A stretch of 27,917 nt of DNA from Bacteroidales bacterium (GTDB lineage Bacteria > Bacteroidota > Bacteroidia > Bacteroidales > VadinHA17), in contig JAAZAP010000204.1 of assembly GCA_012514255.1 (NCBI GenBank), positions 1 to 27,917 of the forward strand, read 5' to 3'. Of the stretch, positions 7,779 through 16,430 are shown piece after piece. The notes beneath the pieces are model-generated. The model was not told the origin of the DNA and searched no databases. It was given only the letters and a program-made list of their open reading frames with translations. Positions within the stretch are counted from its first letter, which is position 1. Each line of letters starts with the position of its first letter. Made by a program: the position numbers and the translations under genes.

Positions 7779-10700
7779 ATGAGGGTTAATCAGAGGGCAA
7801 CCGCATTCCTTGCGGCGTTGATGATGCTGCTAAACATGCCTGATGCAGAATCACAGGTTCTTGCCGGAAGGTCTGCCGGAGAAATTTCCGGGAGGGTATA
7901 CCCTGACCGGCCCTCATCAATCAGCTATTATTCCGAAGAACCGCGTCTCCTGCCTGTAACTGACCAGGGAGTGAATTACCTGCGAATGTTCCTGCCCGGC
8001 CATCATCATACCTCTGAGACGGGCAAGCCTGAATTGCCGGTCTACAGCAGGCTGGTGGAGGTACCTGACGGGATGGAACTGGTTGTCACACTTTCCGATG
8101 TGGTTTCGCGGAAGATAAGGCTTGACAATAAGGGCGTTACTGAGCCAGTACTCTTTCCTGCCCAGCCTGCCAGAACAAAGAATGAAAGTCCGCAGCAAAA
8201 GGTTACCGTTAAGGACAGGAAAGCATATGAAGCCAGGGAAATACTCAGTCATGATACTGTCACAGTAACCCACGAAGGGATCTTCAGGGGACGAAGAATA
8301 GCCAATATAGCTGTATACCCGGCCTTCTACAATCCGAAAGGCAGATATGTTGATCTGATCACATCAATGACACTGACCATAGGATACAAACCCTCCGCCA
8401 CCAAGGGAGAAGATGAGGGTGCCATTCCATTCAATAAAGGTGGCTATGCTTCTTATGCCTATATACCTGGCTATTCAGACAAACCGGTACACATGATCAT
8501 TGTGACCGATTCCCTCTTCAGCCGCTTTCTTTCTCCGCTAATCATATGGAAGAACCTGAAAGGAATCCGGACAACGGTAATACACAGGGATGCCGGCCCG
8601 CCGGACACTGTCTTCAAATATCTTAAGAAAAGCATCTCTGATCTCTATTTCAGCCTCCAGACGAAAGGCATTCAGGTACAGTACCTGCTGATAGCCGGTG
8701 ATCAGACAATCATACCCACATCCCGGGGCACAACAAACATCTCTGATCTCTATTACGGCGAGTTTGACGGGATGGGCGACTATATCCCTGAGCTTTTCAT
8801 TGGCAGGCTCCCAGCCAGTGACACCACCCAGCTAAAGGGAATGGTAAAGAAGATTATTGATTACGAAACACTAAATTACTTACCGGAGAATGATTTCTGG
8901 TCAGGTGCCCTGGTGACGGCAGGCAACGCACCTGGTTTCGAGCTTTATATGAACGGCCAGGTCTCATATATTTATAATAACTACCTGAACCAGGATACCT
9001 CACTCAATGCAATCAGATGGCTCTATCCCGATTCGCCACAGAAGGATGATTCCCTGAAGACCGTAGTCAACAACGGATTGAGCATAATTAATTATACCGG
9101 TCACGGTGAAGCGACAGGTTTCAGTGACCCGGTTCTCAATACATCAATGGTTGAAGATCTGGTCAACAAGAATGAATATCCGTTTATAATTGCCAATGCC
9201 TGCCGGACCGCACAGATTAACGTCGCTTCCTGTTTTGCAACAGCCATGACCGCCACTCCGGAGAAAGGAGCAATAGGATATATTGGCTGTACGAATGACT
9301 CTTACTGGAGTGATGATTTCTTCTGGGCTGTAGGACCCGGGACACCAGGACCGGATGTCACCTATGAGACAACAGGAAAAGGCGCGTTCGACAGACTGTT
9401 CCATACCCATAATGAACCGCCGGGAGAATGGTATCATACCATGGGACAGATAAATTTTTCAGGCAATATGTCTGTCTCGGCAAGCACAAGCCCGCGAAAG
9501 AAGTACTACTGGGAAACCTACATATTGCTGGGCGATCCCTCCCTCTCCCCGGTGATAGGCAGACCTGATACTTTTGATATTGAACTGCCGGACAAGGTGC
9601 CCGTGTCATTAACCTCCCTGGACTTCTTTGCCAAACCATTCTCCTATGCTGCCATTTCTGATTTTGACACACTATGGGATGCCAGACATGTTAGTCCGTC
9701 AGGAAATGTCAGCCTGGCCATCCCGGCAGGTGTTAAAGACTCATGCCTGGTGGTGGTCACCGGACAGAATATGGTTCCCTTTTATAAGACTGTTCACTTC
9801 GGCACTGTATCTGAACCATTCATTACAGTGAACAATATTGTGCTCGATGATTCAGAAGGCAACGGTGACGGCATTCCTGATTATGGTGAGTCTATAAACC
9901 TGAAGGTAGCCCTGAAAAACATTGGCGGATCAGCCACCTCCATGCTTAACGCACAGCTACTGGCTACTTCAGGAATGATTACGGTGAAGGCTGATACAGC
10001 AACGATCGGTGTACTTAATCCCGGCGAGACCCGCAACATCTCCGGCAAGTTTATATTCAGTGTCTCAGACGGTGTTGAGGACGGCGAGCTGGCATCCCTG
10101 ATGCTCAACCTCATGGAAAACGGAGAGGAGTACAGCTTCGGTATTGACTTGACGCTCCATGCTCCTGTGCTGAAGATTGTATCTGCAGTGCATGATGATT
10201 CGTCTCTTGGCAATGCCAATTTCCTGCCTGACCCTGGAGAGACCATCTGTCTGATGATCAGGTTGAAGAATGAAGGCTCATCGGCTGCCAGCGGAACGGT
10301 ATCCGTTACCCCGGCCGGAGCATGGCTTACAGTCGCTGAACCATATCTTGAGACTGACACACTGTTACCGGGCGAGGAAAAGGATATCTGCTTCGAGGCA
10401 ACTGTTTCCCTTCTGGCCGGATCAGGCAGGGTGATACCCTATGATATCCGTTTCATATGCGGGAACTATGAGGCTTCCGGCAGATGGTCAATAAGCACCG
10501 GCAAAACACGTGAAACATGGGAATTCAACAGATTTGACGTCTTCCCATGGATGCACGATGAAGAGTACCCATGGATAATCACTTCTGCTACTGCATATGA
10601 GAACATACACTCTGCCAGGTCAGCACCCATACCCGACAAAACAGAATCAACCCTGGCCATTTATGTAAATAATCCCGTTGCCGACACACTCTCCTTCTAT

Positions 10701-11513
10701 GTCAGGGTTTCATCCGAACCTACCTATGACCAGCTTACCTTCAGAGTCGACAGCATTGTTGACATGCAGATATCAGGAGACACTCCCTGGGCACTGAGAA
10801 AAAAAGTGCTCAAGCCAGGGGTCCATCTCCTTGAATGGATATACTCAAAGGATGTCTCTCTCTCAGGAGGCATGGATGCAGCATGGCTTGACCAGGTTGC
10901 CTTTCCGGATATATCATTTCTTGAGGCTGACCTCCACATAGATACAGTGATTGCTCCCGAGCCTGCAGCAATGCTTAATGATGTAACGGTGAAAGGCAGG
11001 GTGATCAACTTCGGAAGAAATGCTCTCACCAGCTTCCCGCTGGCATACATGGTGAATGACGGAGATCTTGTCAATGAGACTTTCTACAAAAAGATTGACC
11101 CGGGCGATACGGTAGAAGTATCCTTCACAAAGAAAATCAGCATTCAGAAAGATGTTCCCTACAGCATCTCCATATTGGGCCGGCTGCCTGAAGATGCCTA
11201 TGCGGGCAATGATACAGCAACTGTCTCCTTTGTTATCTCAGGCACCGGACCTGACCTGGCTGAAGGGATCCTGACCGTGCTGCCGAATCCCTTCAAGGAT
11301 TGTTTTACCATTGAGTTCGATTATGAGGGAGGTGATAATGCGGAAATTGAGCTGATTGATATCACCGGAAGAGTGATGACACGGCTTTCAGCCGGACTAT
11401 CCGCCGGGAAAAACAGGATACCCATCAATTGTTCTCATCTGCCCCCCGGAGTCTATACCCTTCGTCTTACCCTTGGAGGGAAAAGCACAAGCATGAGAGT
11501 TGTCAGGCAATGA
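7779..11513 (+). CDS. Gingipain-like C25 cysteine protease with T9SS sorting domain
   Basis: The frame opens at a TTG (7737), but the ATG at 7779 gives a proper signal peptide (MRVNQRATAFLAALMMLLNM, cut near AESQ), so 1244 residues are likely. An N-terminal propeptide-like region is followed by the C25 peptidase domain at about residues 235-585. The catalytic dyad is visible as His442 in INYTGHGEATGF and Cys475 in FIIANACRTA. Later segments resemble CARDB/Ig-like beta domains with NxGDGIPDYGE and DPGETICL motifs. The last 80 residues are a type A T9SS sorting domain (LPNPF, IELIDITGRV, LPPGVYTLRL), so the protein should cross the outer membrane through the type IX system and be released or anchored at the surface. 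It probably degrades proteins outside the cell. Confidence 0.92.
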   Translation: MRVNQRATAFLAALMMLLNMPDAESQVLAGRSAGEISGRVYPDRPSSISYYSEEPRLLPVTDQGVNYLRMFLPGHHHTSETGKPELPVYSRLVEVPDGMELVVTLSDVVSRKIRLDNKGVTEPVLFPAQPARTKNESPQQKVTVKDRKAYEAREILSHDTVTVTHEGIFRGRRIANIAVYPAFYNPKGRYVDLITSMTLTIGYKPSATKGEDEGAIPFNKGGYASYAYIPGYSDKPVHMIIVTDSLFSRFLSPLIIWKNLKGIRTTVIHRDAGPPDTVFKYLKKSISDLYFSLQTKGIQVQYLLIAGDQTIIPTSRGTTNISDLYYGEFDGMGDYIPELFIGRLPASDTTQLKGMVKKIIDYETLNYLPENDFWSGALVTAGNAPGFELYMNGQVSYIYNNYLNQDTSLNAIRWLYPDSPQKDDSLKTVVNNGLSIINYTGHGEATGFSDPVLNTSMVEDLVNKNEYPFIIANACRTAQINVASCFATAMTATPEKGAIGYIGCTNDSYWSDDFFWAVGPGTPGPDVTYETTGKGAFDRLFHTHNEPPGEWYHTMGQINFSGNMSVSASTSPRKKYYWETYILLGDPSLSPVIGRPDTFDIELPDKVPVSLTSLDFFAKPFSYAAISDFDTLWDARHVSPSGNVSLAIPAGVKDSCLVVVTGQNMVPFYKTVHFGTVSEPFITVNNIVLDDSEGNGDGIPDYGESINLKVALKNIGGSATSMLNAQLLATSGMITVKADTATIGVLNPGETRNISGKFIFSVSDGVEDGELASLMLNLMENGEEYSFGIDLTLHAPVLKIVSAVHDDSSLGNANFLPDPGETICLMIRLKNEGSSAASGTVSVTPAGAWLTVAEPYLETDTLLPGEEKDICFEATVSLLAGSGRVIPYDIRFICGNYEASGRWSISTGKTRETWEFNRFDVFPWMHDEEYPWIITSATAYENIHSARSAPIPDKTESTLAIYVNNPVADTLSFYVRVSSEPTYDQLTFRVDSIVDMQISGDTPWALRKKVLKPGVHLLEWIYSKDVSLSGGMDAAWLDQVAFPDISFLEADLHIDTVIAPEPAAMLNDVTVKGRVINFGRNALTSFPLAYMVNDGDLVNETFYKKIDPGDTVEVSFTKKISIQKDVPYSISILGRLPEDAYAGNDTATVSFVISGTGPDLAEGILTVLPNPFKDCFTIEFDYEGGDNAEIELIDITGRVMTRLSAGLSAGKNRIPINCSHLPPGVYTLRLTLGGKSTSMRVVRQ

Positions 11514-11520
11514 TTATACT

Positions 11521-12105
11521 ATGAGTGACAAAAAACCAACAAGAGAAGAAGCACTTGAGCTGTTTTTGAGATATAACAGTTCAGACAGCCTGTACAAACA
11601 TGCCCTCGCGGTGGAGGCTGTTATGAGGCACATGGCCCGCAAACATGGCGAGGATGAAGAGATGTGGGGAGTGATAGGGCTTATACACGACCTCGATTAT
11701 GAGCAGTACCCTGATCAGCATTGCACAATGACCGAAAAGATCCTGCGTGAAGAGGGATGGCCTGAAGAGTACATCAGGGCAGTAATCAGCCACGGGTACG
11801 GCATCTGCTCATCGGTTGAACCTCAGACCCTTCTTGAAAAGACTCTTTTTGCCATTGACGAGCTTACCGGACTGGTAACCACAAGCGCCCTGGTAAGACC
11901 TTCGCGCAGCGTGCTTGACATGGAAGCCCGGTCAGTACGAAAGAAATGGACAGACAGGAGATTCGCCGCCGGGGTTGACCGCAGCGTCATTGAAAAGGGA
12001 GCCGCCATGCTGGGTGCCGATCTCAATGACCTGATCACCGACACAATAATGGGCATGCGTGAAGTGGCAGAAGAGATAGGATTAAAAGGCAATCCTGCCC
12101 TCTGA
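11521..12105 (+). CDS. HD-domain phosphohydrolase-like protein
   Basis: The open frame reaches back to a TTG at 11500, inside the protease gene, but the ATG at 11521 starts seven bases after that gene's stop and gives the usual N-terminus (MSDKKPTREEALEL). The 194-residue protein carries the HD metal-binding set: His27 (LYKHALAVE), the His56-Asp57 pair (IGLIHDLDY), His91 (VISHGYG) and Asp113 (FAIDELTGLV). This matches the uncharacterised predicted HD-superfamily hydrolases of about 190 residues, probably metal-dependent phosphohydrolases in the cytoplasm. The substrate is unknown. It may be cotranscribed with the protease, but no functional link is evident. Confidence 0.87.
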   Translation: MSDKKPTREEALELFLRYNSSDSLYKHALAVEAVMRHMARKHGEDEEMWGVIGLIHDLDYEQYPDQHCTMTEKILREEGWPEEYIRAVISHGYGICSSVEPQTLLEKTLFAIDELTGLVTTSALVRPSRSVLDMEARSVRKKWTDRRFAAGVDRSVIEKGAAMLGADLNDLITDTIMGMREVAEEIGLKGNPAL

Positions 12106-12129
12106 AATGATTACCTGGCATATATATGG

Positions 12130-12158
12130 GTGGCGGCAGGTCTCAGACCTGCCGCCAC
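12130..12158. repeat. Perfect 13-bp inverted repeat with 3-base loop
   Basis: GTGGCGGCAGGTC, the loop TCA and the exact complement GACCTGCCGCCAC form a GC-rich hairpin in the 95-base gap between the convergent HD-domain and DUF1080 genes. No T run follows on either side, so it is not a standard intrinsic terminator. It could be a rho-assisted stop, an mRNA-stabilising hairpin or a copy of a small dispersed palindromic element. Confidence 0.6.
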
Positions 12159-12200
12159 TACATTCATTCACGCCGGATCACCCCGCGATATTAAAAATTT

Positions 12201-12947
12201 TTACAGTTCCCTGATCTGGATATTCCTGTACCAGACATCATCACCATGATCCTGCAAGCCTATATATCCCTCTGCTGCCACATTGGCCCAGTTGGGATTG
12301 AGAGCCGGGAACTTGCTGCCTGCAACCAGTTCATTCCATTCAGGAGTCCACAGATGGTATTCCAGAACCGTCTCTCCATTCTGGAAATGCCATACAGAGC
12401 CCTTATAGACCTTTACCTCAGCCGTGTTCCATTCGCCAGCCGGCTTTGCATTCTGCGGAACGGCAGGGATCAGGTCATAGAGTGAACCTGCCTTGCGGTT
12501 GCCATCCTTGCCGGCTTCAGCATCAGGATGCCTTTCATTGTCAAGGACCTGCATCTCAGGTGCAGTTCTCCAGATGGTTTCGTATTCCGGACCCTCCTGT
12601 CCCAGGTAGAATATACCGCTGTTGCCTCCCTCTGAGATCTTCCACTCAAGCTTCAGATGAAAATTTGAAAACTTCTTGTCATAGATGATATCACCGCCAC
12701 CGCCACCGGCTTCACCCATGCCAGAACCAATGCAGTGAAGTGTCCCGTCAACAATCTCCCATCCCTGTTCCGGAAAGGTGGTCTTGTTGTAATTGCGCCA
12801 TCCCTGTGTTGACGTGCCGTCAAAAAGGAATGTCCAGACCTCGGCTTCGGTCGATTTCTTTTCTGCACTCTTCTTTTCCTTTCCTGATCCGCAGGAGAAG
12901 AAAGTGGCAGCCAGAATAAGCACAAACAATGTTTTTACCAGTTTCAT
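12201..12947 (-). CDS. DUF1080 (3-keto-disaccharide hydrolase family) lipoprotein
   Basis: The 248-residue product has a lipoprotein signal peptide with lipobox ATFFSC (Cys19), so it is anchored in the envelope and faces the periplasm or surface. A Lys/Glu-rich linker (20-35) precedes the DUF1080 jelly-roll domain (about 37-248), recognised by FLFDGTSTQGWRNYN, WEIVDGTLHCIGSG, KISEGGNSGIFYLG, APEMQVLDNERHPDA and the final GYIGLQDHGDDVWYRNIQIREL. Pfam names this family 3-keto-disaccharide hydrolase. Members studied act on glycosides already oxidised at C3 by Gfo/Idh/MocA enzymes. Here such an enzyme lies 41 bases upstream on the same strand, which supports a shared pathway. The substrate cannot be read from the sequence. 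Confidence 0.92.
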   Translation of the reverse strand: MKLVKTLFVLILAATFFSCGSGKEKKSAEKKSTEAEVWTFLFDGTSTQGWRNYNKTTFPEQGWEIVDGTLHCIGSGMGEAGGGGGDIIYDKKFSNFHLKLEWKISEGGNSGIFYLGQEGPEYETIWRTAPEMQVLDNERHPDAEAGKDGNRKAGSLYDLIPAVPQNAKPAGEWNTAEVKVYKGSVWHFQNGETVLEYHLWTPEWNELVAGSKFPALNPNWANVAAEGYIGLQDHGDDVWYRNIQIREL

Positions 12948-12988
12948 AAGCTGTAGAATTTAAGGTATTTAAAATTAATGTTGTTTCA

Positions 12989-14488
12989 TTATGCAGGCAT
13001 TTCAGGAAGTGACCAGCCATCGCGGTAGTTATGCCTTACCATCTCTGCGGCAAACTGCTTCGCATTGATCGGATCGGTCCACTTCTTGTCAAAGGTCGGG
13101 TGCCCGTCAGTGATGTTGAAATGATCCTCTATGCAGATCTTCATAGTATCTCCGTCACCGATGTTGGTGAACTCCATCTTCTCACCGTCCCACTCAAGGA
13201 TCTTGTTCAGACCCTGCAGTCTTACAGCGAGAACACCCATAACCACCATTTCGTTGAAAGGTCCGGCTTCCGAGAAGTCAGACTTGGTAGGTATCCTGTA
13301 TTCGGGGCTTTCCTTGCAGGCTCTTACCCAATCCATCTCATGTCCACCACTGGTGGCATTCTCAACGCGTCTTTCAGTCACAGGCGCATCAGGCACCCTG
13401 CCAGAGAGAAGCCATGGGTTGACTCCATAGCAACCGCATATGAGCTTATCCTTTGTTCCGTGGAAGATGACTCCGCCGCCCTGGTCATTCATATCCCTGC
13501 CGGCTGGCCAGCCTTCGGGTTTCATAGGCTGCAGCCCGCCGTCATACCAGGTAACTTCAATCTCAGGAAGGTCAATCTTGTAATGTGAAGGCGCTGTTCT
13601 GGCCGGATAGATATACTTCACCATCTGTGCGTTCGGAGCACAATCGGTCAGCAACAGGGTTGAGCTGGCCTGAACTTTCGTGGGAAATGTGAGTCGGAGC
13701 GACTTGAATACCGGGTGCAGGATATGACATGCCATATCTCCCAGTGCACCTGTGCCATAATCCCACCAGCCTCTCCAGTTCCAGGGATGATAGATGGCAT
13801 TGAAGGGGCGCAGCGGAGCCGGGCCCAGGAAGAGATCCCAGTCAAGTGTCTTTGGTACCTTGTCTACCTTGGTCGGCCTGTTCAGGCCCTGAGGCCAGAT
13901 GGGACGATCAGTAAAAGCCTCGACTCTGGTCACCTCTCCTATCTCCCGGTTCTGTATCCATTCCTGGACAAGGTCCACTCCGATTGCGGAAGAGCCCTGG
14001 TTACCCATTGAGGTTGCCACTTTGTGCTTAGCGGCAAGCTTTGTGAGGAGACGCGACTCGTAAACGCTGTGAGTCAGAGGTTTCTGCAGGTACACATGCT
14101 TGCCCATCGTCATCGCCTGGGCTGCGGTGAGGGCATGAGTATGGTCAGCCGTGGCAATAATGACTGCATCAATTGACTTGCCCATCTCATCATACATCTT
14201 GCGGTAGTCCCAGAACCGCTTCGCGGTGGGATACGCATCAAAGATCCTCTTTGAATATCCCCAGTCAACATCACAGAGCGCAACAATATTCTCGCTGGAT
14301 GCAACATTCCTCAGGTTAGTGGCGCCTACGCCGCCGATACCTATGCCGGCTATGTTCAGCTTATCGCTGGGGGCCCGGTGACCCAGACCGCTGACTGCAT
14401 TGGATGGAAGGATGGTCAGGCCGGCTATTGCTGCACCAGTAGTGCCTACAAATGACCGCCTTGTGAATGTTCTTTTGTCCTCTTTCAT
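12989..14488 (-). CDS. Tat-exported Gfo/Idh/MocA family oxidoreductase
   Basis: The 499-residue protein has a twin-arginine leader (TFTRRSFVGTTGAAIAGL), predicting export to the periplasm with cofactor already bound. A Rossmann domain follows (NIAGIGIGGVGATNL, about 45-60), then the family EKP-type motif as LQKPL with Lys136-Pro137, and a C-terminal substrate domain (about 175-490). The segments RPIWPQGLNRP, WNWRGWWDYGTGALGDMACHIL and GGVIFHGTKDKL are typical of the long periplasmic Gfo/Idh/MocA proteins of Bacteroidota and Planctomycetes. Such enzymes oxidise or reduce sugars with tightly bound NAD(H). Placed just upstream of the DUF1080 lipoprotein, it probably creates or consumes the 3-keto glycoside that the partner cleaves. 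Substrate and direction are inferred. Confidence 0.93.
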   Translation of the reverse strand: MKEDKRTFTRRSFVGTTGAAIAGLTILPSNAVSGLGHRAPSDKLNIAGIGIGGVGATNLRNVASSENIVALCDVDWGYSKRIFDAYPTAKRFWDYRKMYDEMGKSIDAVIIATADHTHALTAAQAMTMGKHVYLQKPLTHSVYESRLLTKLAAKHKVATSMGNQGSSAIGVDLVQEWIQNREIGEVTRVEAFTDRPIWPQGLNRPTKVDKVPKTLDWDLFLGPAPLRPFNAIYHPWNWRGWWDYGTGALGDMACHILHPVFKSLRLTFPTKVQASSTLLLTDCAPNAQMVKYIYPARTAPSHYKIDLPEIEVTWYDGGLQPMKPEGWPAGRDMNDQGGGVIFHGTKDKLICGCYGVNPWLLSGRVPDAPVTERRVENATSGGHEMDWVRACKESPEYRIPTKSDFSEAGPFNEMVVMGVLAVRLQGLNKILEWDGEKMEFTNIGDGDTMKICIEDHFNITDGHPTFDKKWTDPINAKQFAAEMVRHNYRDGWSLPEMPA

Positions 14489-14653
14489 GCTATTTCAGGT
14501 TAAGTTCTTCAAATGGATGGTTAAAAATAGAAATTTATCCAGAATAAAACCTTCTGGCTACCCCGATTTCTTCCGAATTATTGACTGCGGTGATCCGGAT
14601 AAAGCAAATGCACAATGCTGCTCTCAAACATAGCATATAAGCTTATTTAATGT

Positions 14654-14661
14654 TAGTTTTG
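14654..14661 (+). promoter_or_regulatory. Bacteroidota -7 promoter element TAGTTTTG
   Basis: This is a perfect TAnnTTTG match ending 10 bases before the ATG at 14672. No clear TTTG -33 element is visible upstream. It implies a very short 5' leader. A further perfect match on the opposite strand (14625-14632, TATGTTTG) could drive the divergent oxidoreductase gene with a leader of about 135 bases. Confidence 0.5.
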
Positions 14662-14671
14662 CATTTGGATA

Positions 14672-15859
14672 ATGAAGATCCTAAAAGCCACTATAATAGT
14701 GATTCTTTCCCTTGCAGGCCTGACGCAGACCTACGGTCAGTATTTTACCAGGCTCGGGATAAGCCTTGATATTAAAACATCTGCAAATATCCCTGTGACA
14801 GTGGTTGATCCTAACGCTCCGGGATTTTCAGGGCAGTTACTGGCCATTAAATTCCCGGGACGGAATATCCCGACCGATCCGATTAATCTTGTTTATCCGC
14901 TGATGCCAGGAGCAATTGATACTGCCGCAATCCTCTGGTATCTTAAACCGGAAGAGATAAGCGCAGTTCCGGGCGAACTGAACGTAATTGTGGTGGCTAT
15001 CATGCCTGACAAGGGAATGAAGTTCTTCGTTGATAATAATAATGACCGTTTTTTCAGCAGCAGCGAGACTTCTTTCATCTTCCGGAGCAATGAAAAAAGC
15101 AGGGCAGTGAATATCATGGTAGCCGGCTCCTATTATCCGTACACACTGATGAATCCCAACTACTCAGAACCGGTAAAGCCTGCTGAACTGATTGGTTCAT
15201 CAAAGAAAAGCTGGATGTCGGCTTTAGGAAAACCCTCTTTTGCAATAGACCTTTCAGCCTCTTTCTTCAGAGGTGATGCCAGCCTCTCTTACATTAAGTC
15301 AACCAGGCCTACCAACACAATAACATACCTGACCGAGATACCTGGCAGTTTCAGGCCGATACTGGGATTGGATTTCTCCTGGCACAGGATCCACCTTATC
15401 CTTCAGGGTGGGTACGAGCGAATCGAGTACACCGACAATATCATTATTTCTACCGATGGTGATAATCAAACAACATACTATAACAGGGGTACCTGGCCAA
15501 ATGCAAAAGCCTCTGCTTCTGTTTCACTTGAATATGACATCAGTACCGGCAAATATCTCTTTCTCACCCCTTACTGTGCATTTTCAGTCTTTCACTATGA
15601 CACCAGGCATGACTTTGAAAGCAGGCAATCAATCCCTGGGGATAAGGAATACACACAGGCTCATTCTACTGAATACGGTGCAAAAATCAAACTCCCTGCA
15701 GCACCATCTGTAATTATCTATGTCAACCTCTCCTATACTACAGTATACTTTAACGCTGAAAAGTACTTCCATGATCTGGAGTCGGAATCATACAGGATGC
15801 ATCAGGACGGATTCTATTACGGAGTCGGTTTCAATTTCAGACTGACAGGCCGGAGATAA
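14672..15859 (+). CDS. Secreted protein of unknown function, possible outer-membrane beta-barrel
   Basis: I do not recognise this 395-residue protein. It has a clear signal peptide (MKILKATIIVILSLAGLTQTYG, cut before QYF). The first half (about 25-165) reads as a beta-rich domain with an acidic loop VDNNNDRFF that could bind a metal. The second half (about 185-395) shows alternating hydrophobic strands with aromatic ends and finishes with YGVGFNFRLTGRR, as in Bacteroidota outer-membrane barrels. This suggests a periplasmic N-terminal domain followed by a small barrel, but that is an inference from composition. It is divergent from the Tat oxidoreductase and followed by a small membrane protein and a second Gfo/Idh/MocA gene, so a link to sugar metabolism is possible but unproven. 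Confidence 0.75.
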   Translation: MKILKATIIVILSLAGLTQTYGQYFTRLGISLDIKTSANIPVTVVDPNAPGFSGQLLAIKFPGRNIPTDPINLVYPLMPGAIDTAAILWYLKPEEISAVPGELNVIVVAIMPDKGMKFFVDNNNDRFFSSSETSFIFRSNEKSRAVNIMVAGSYYPYTLMNPNYSEPVKPAELIGSSKKSWMSALGKPSFAIDLSASFFRGDASLSYIKSTRPTNTITYLTEIPGSFRPILGLDFSWHRIHLILQGGYERIEYTDNIIISTDGDNQTTYYNRGTWPNAKASASVSLEYDISTGKYLFLTPYCAFSVFHYDTRHDFESRQSIPGDKEYTQAHSTEYGAKIKLPAAPSVIIYVNLSYTTVYFNAEKYFHDLESESYRMHQDGFYYGVGFNFRLTGRR

Positions 15860-15893
15860 TGAGATTAATACCCTATTTTGTAAACAAATAAGG

Positions 15894-15901
15894 TAATTTT
15901 G
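15894..15901 (+). promoter_or_regulatory. -7 element TAATTTTG directly before a start codon
   Basis: This perfect TAnnTTTG match ends one base before the ATG at 15903. If active, transcription would start at or inside the first codons, giving a leaderless mRNA or pointing to use of the Met at 15912. No TTTG lies at the usual -33 spacing; one is found at 15877-15880, which is too close. Confidence 0.4.
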
Positions 15902-15902
15902 C

Positions 15903-16430
15903 ATGAAAACCATGGAAACCAGGAAGTTCAAACTTGACACCGGCGAGCATGACACAATCACCAGGGTAGTGAAAACGCTGTTTGGAATTATCTGCATTGC
16001 TTTTGCAGTTGTGACTGCCGTAATAGTGTACAGATCAGACCGTATGAGCACCGGCAATGTAGCTGCTGTTGTTTTTCTGCTGCTGTTCGGAATATGGCTT
16101 GTGCTTGCAGGATTTGGCCTGACTGAAAGATATGTTGAAATATCAGGTGACTCAGTAACCCTGAAAGATCGGTTTCTTGTTCCGGCGAGATCCCTGAAAC
16201 CCTCTGATATTAAGGTGATTGAGTTTGGTCAGCTAAAGATCTCATTTCTTCTCATGTCCGGAGAAGTCCTCCCGCTGCGTCTGGGCACATACTACAGGGA
16301 GAACTCATTTATGCTGATGGAAGCAGTTGAAGAGTTCTGTCTGCTGAACAATCTTGCAACAAAAGGTATTAAACCCAAAAATGATGATCAGGCTTATGAA
16401 GGTCAGGATGGGAATGATCGGCGGAGGTGA
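15903..16430 (+). CDS. Small membrane protein of unknown function
   Basis: The 175-residue product has two membrane helices at about residues 24-43 and 52-72, a short basic cytoplasmic start, and a soluble C-terminal domain (about 75-150). The order of strands in that domain (RYVEISGDSVTLKDRFL, SDIKVIEFGQLKISF, SGEVLPLRLGTYY) resembles bacterial PH-like domains. No enzyme motif is seen. The last 35 bases overlap the start of the following Gfo/Idh/MocA gene in another frame, so the two are probably cotranscribed. The tail after about residue 155 is charged and may be disordered. Met4 (15912) is an alternative start. I cannot assign a function. Confidence 0.7.
   Translation: MKTMETRKFKLDTGEHDTITRVVKTLFGIICIAFAVVTAVIVYRSDRMSTGNVAAVVFLLLFGIWLVLAGFGLTERYVEISGDSVTLKDRFLVPARSLKPSDIKVIEFGQLKISFLLMSGEVLPLRLGTYYRENSFMLMEAVEEFCLLNNLATKGIKPKNDDQAYEGQDGNDRRR

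Noticed and set aside
16354..16395. Upstream TTG and ATG starts for the cytoplasmic oxidoreductase
   Set aside because: They add residues before the conserved MKVRMGMIGGG start and increase the overlap with the previous gene.
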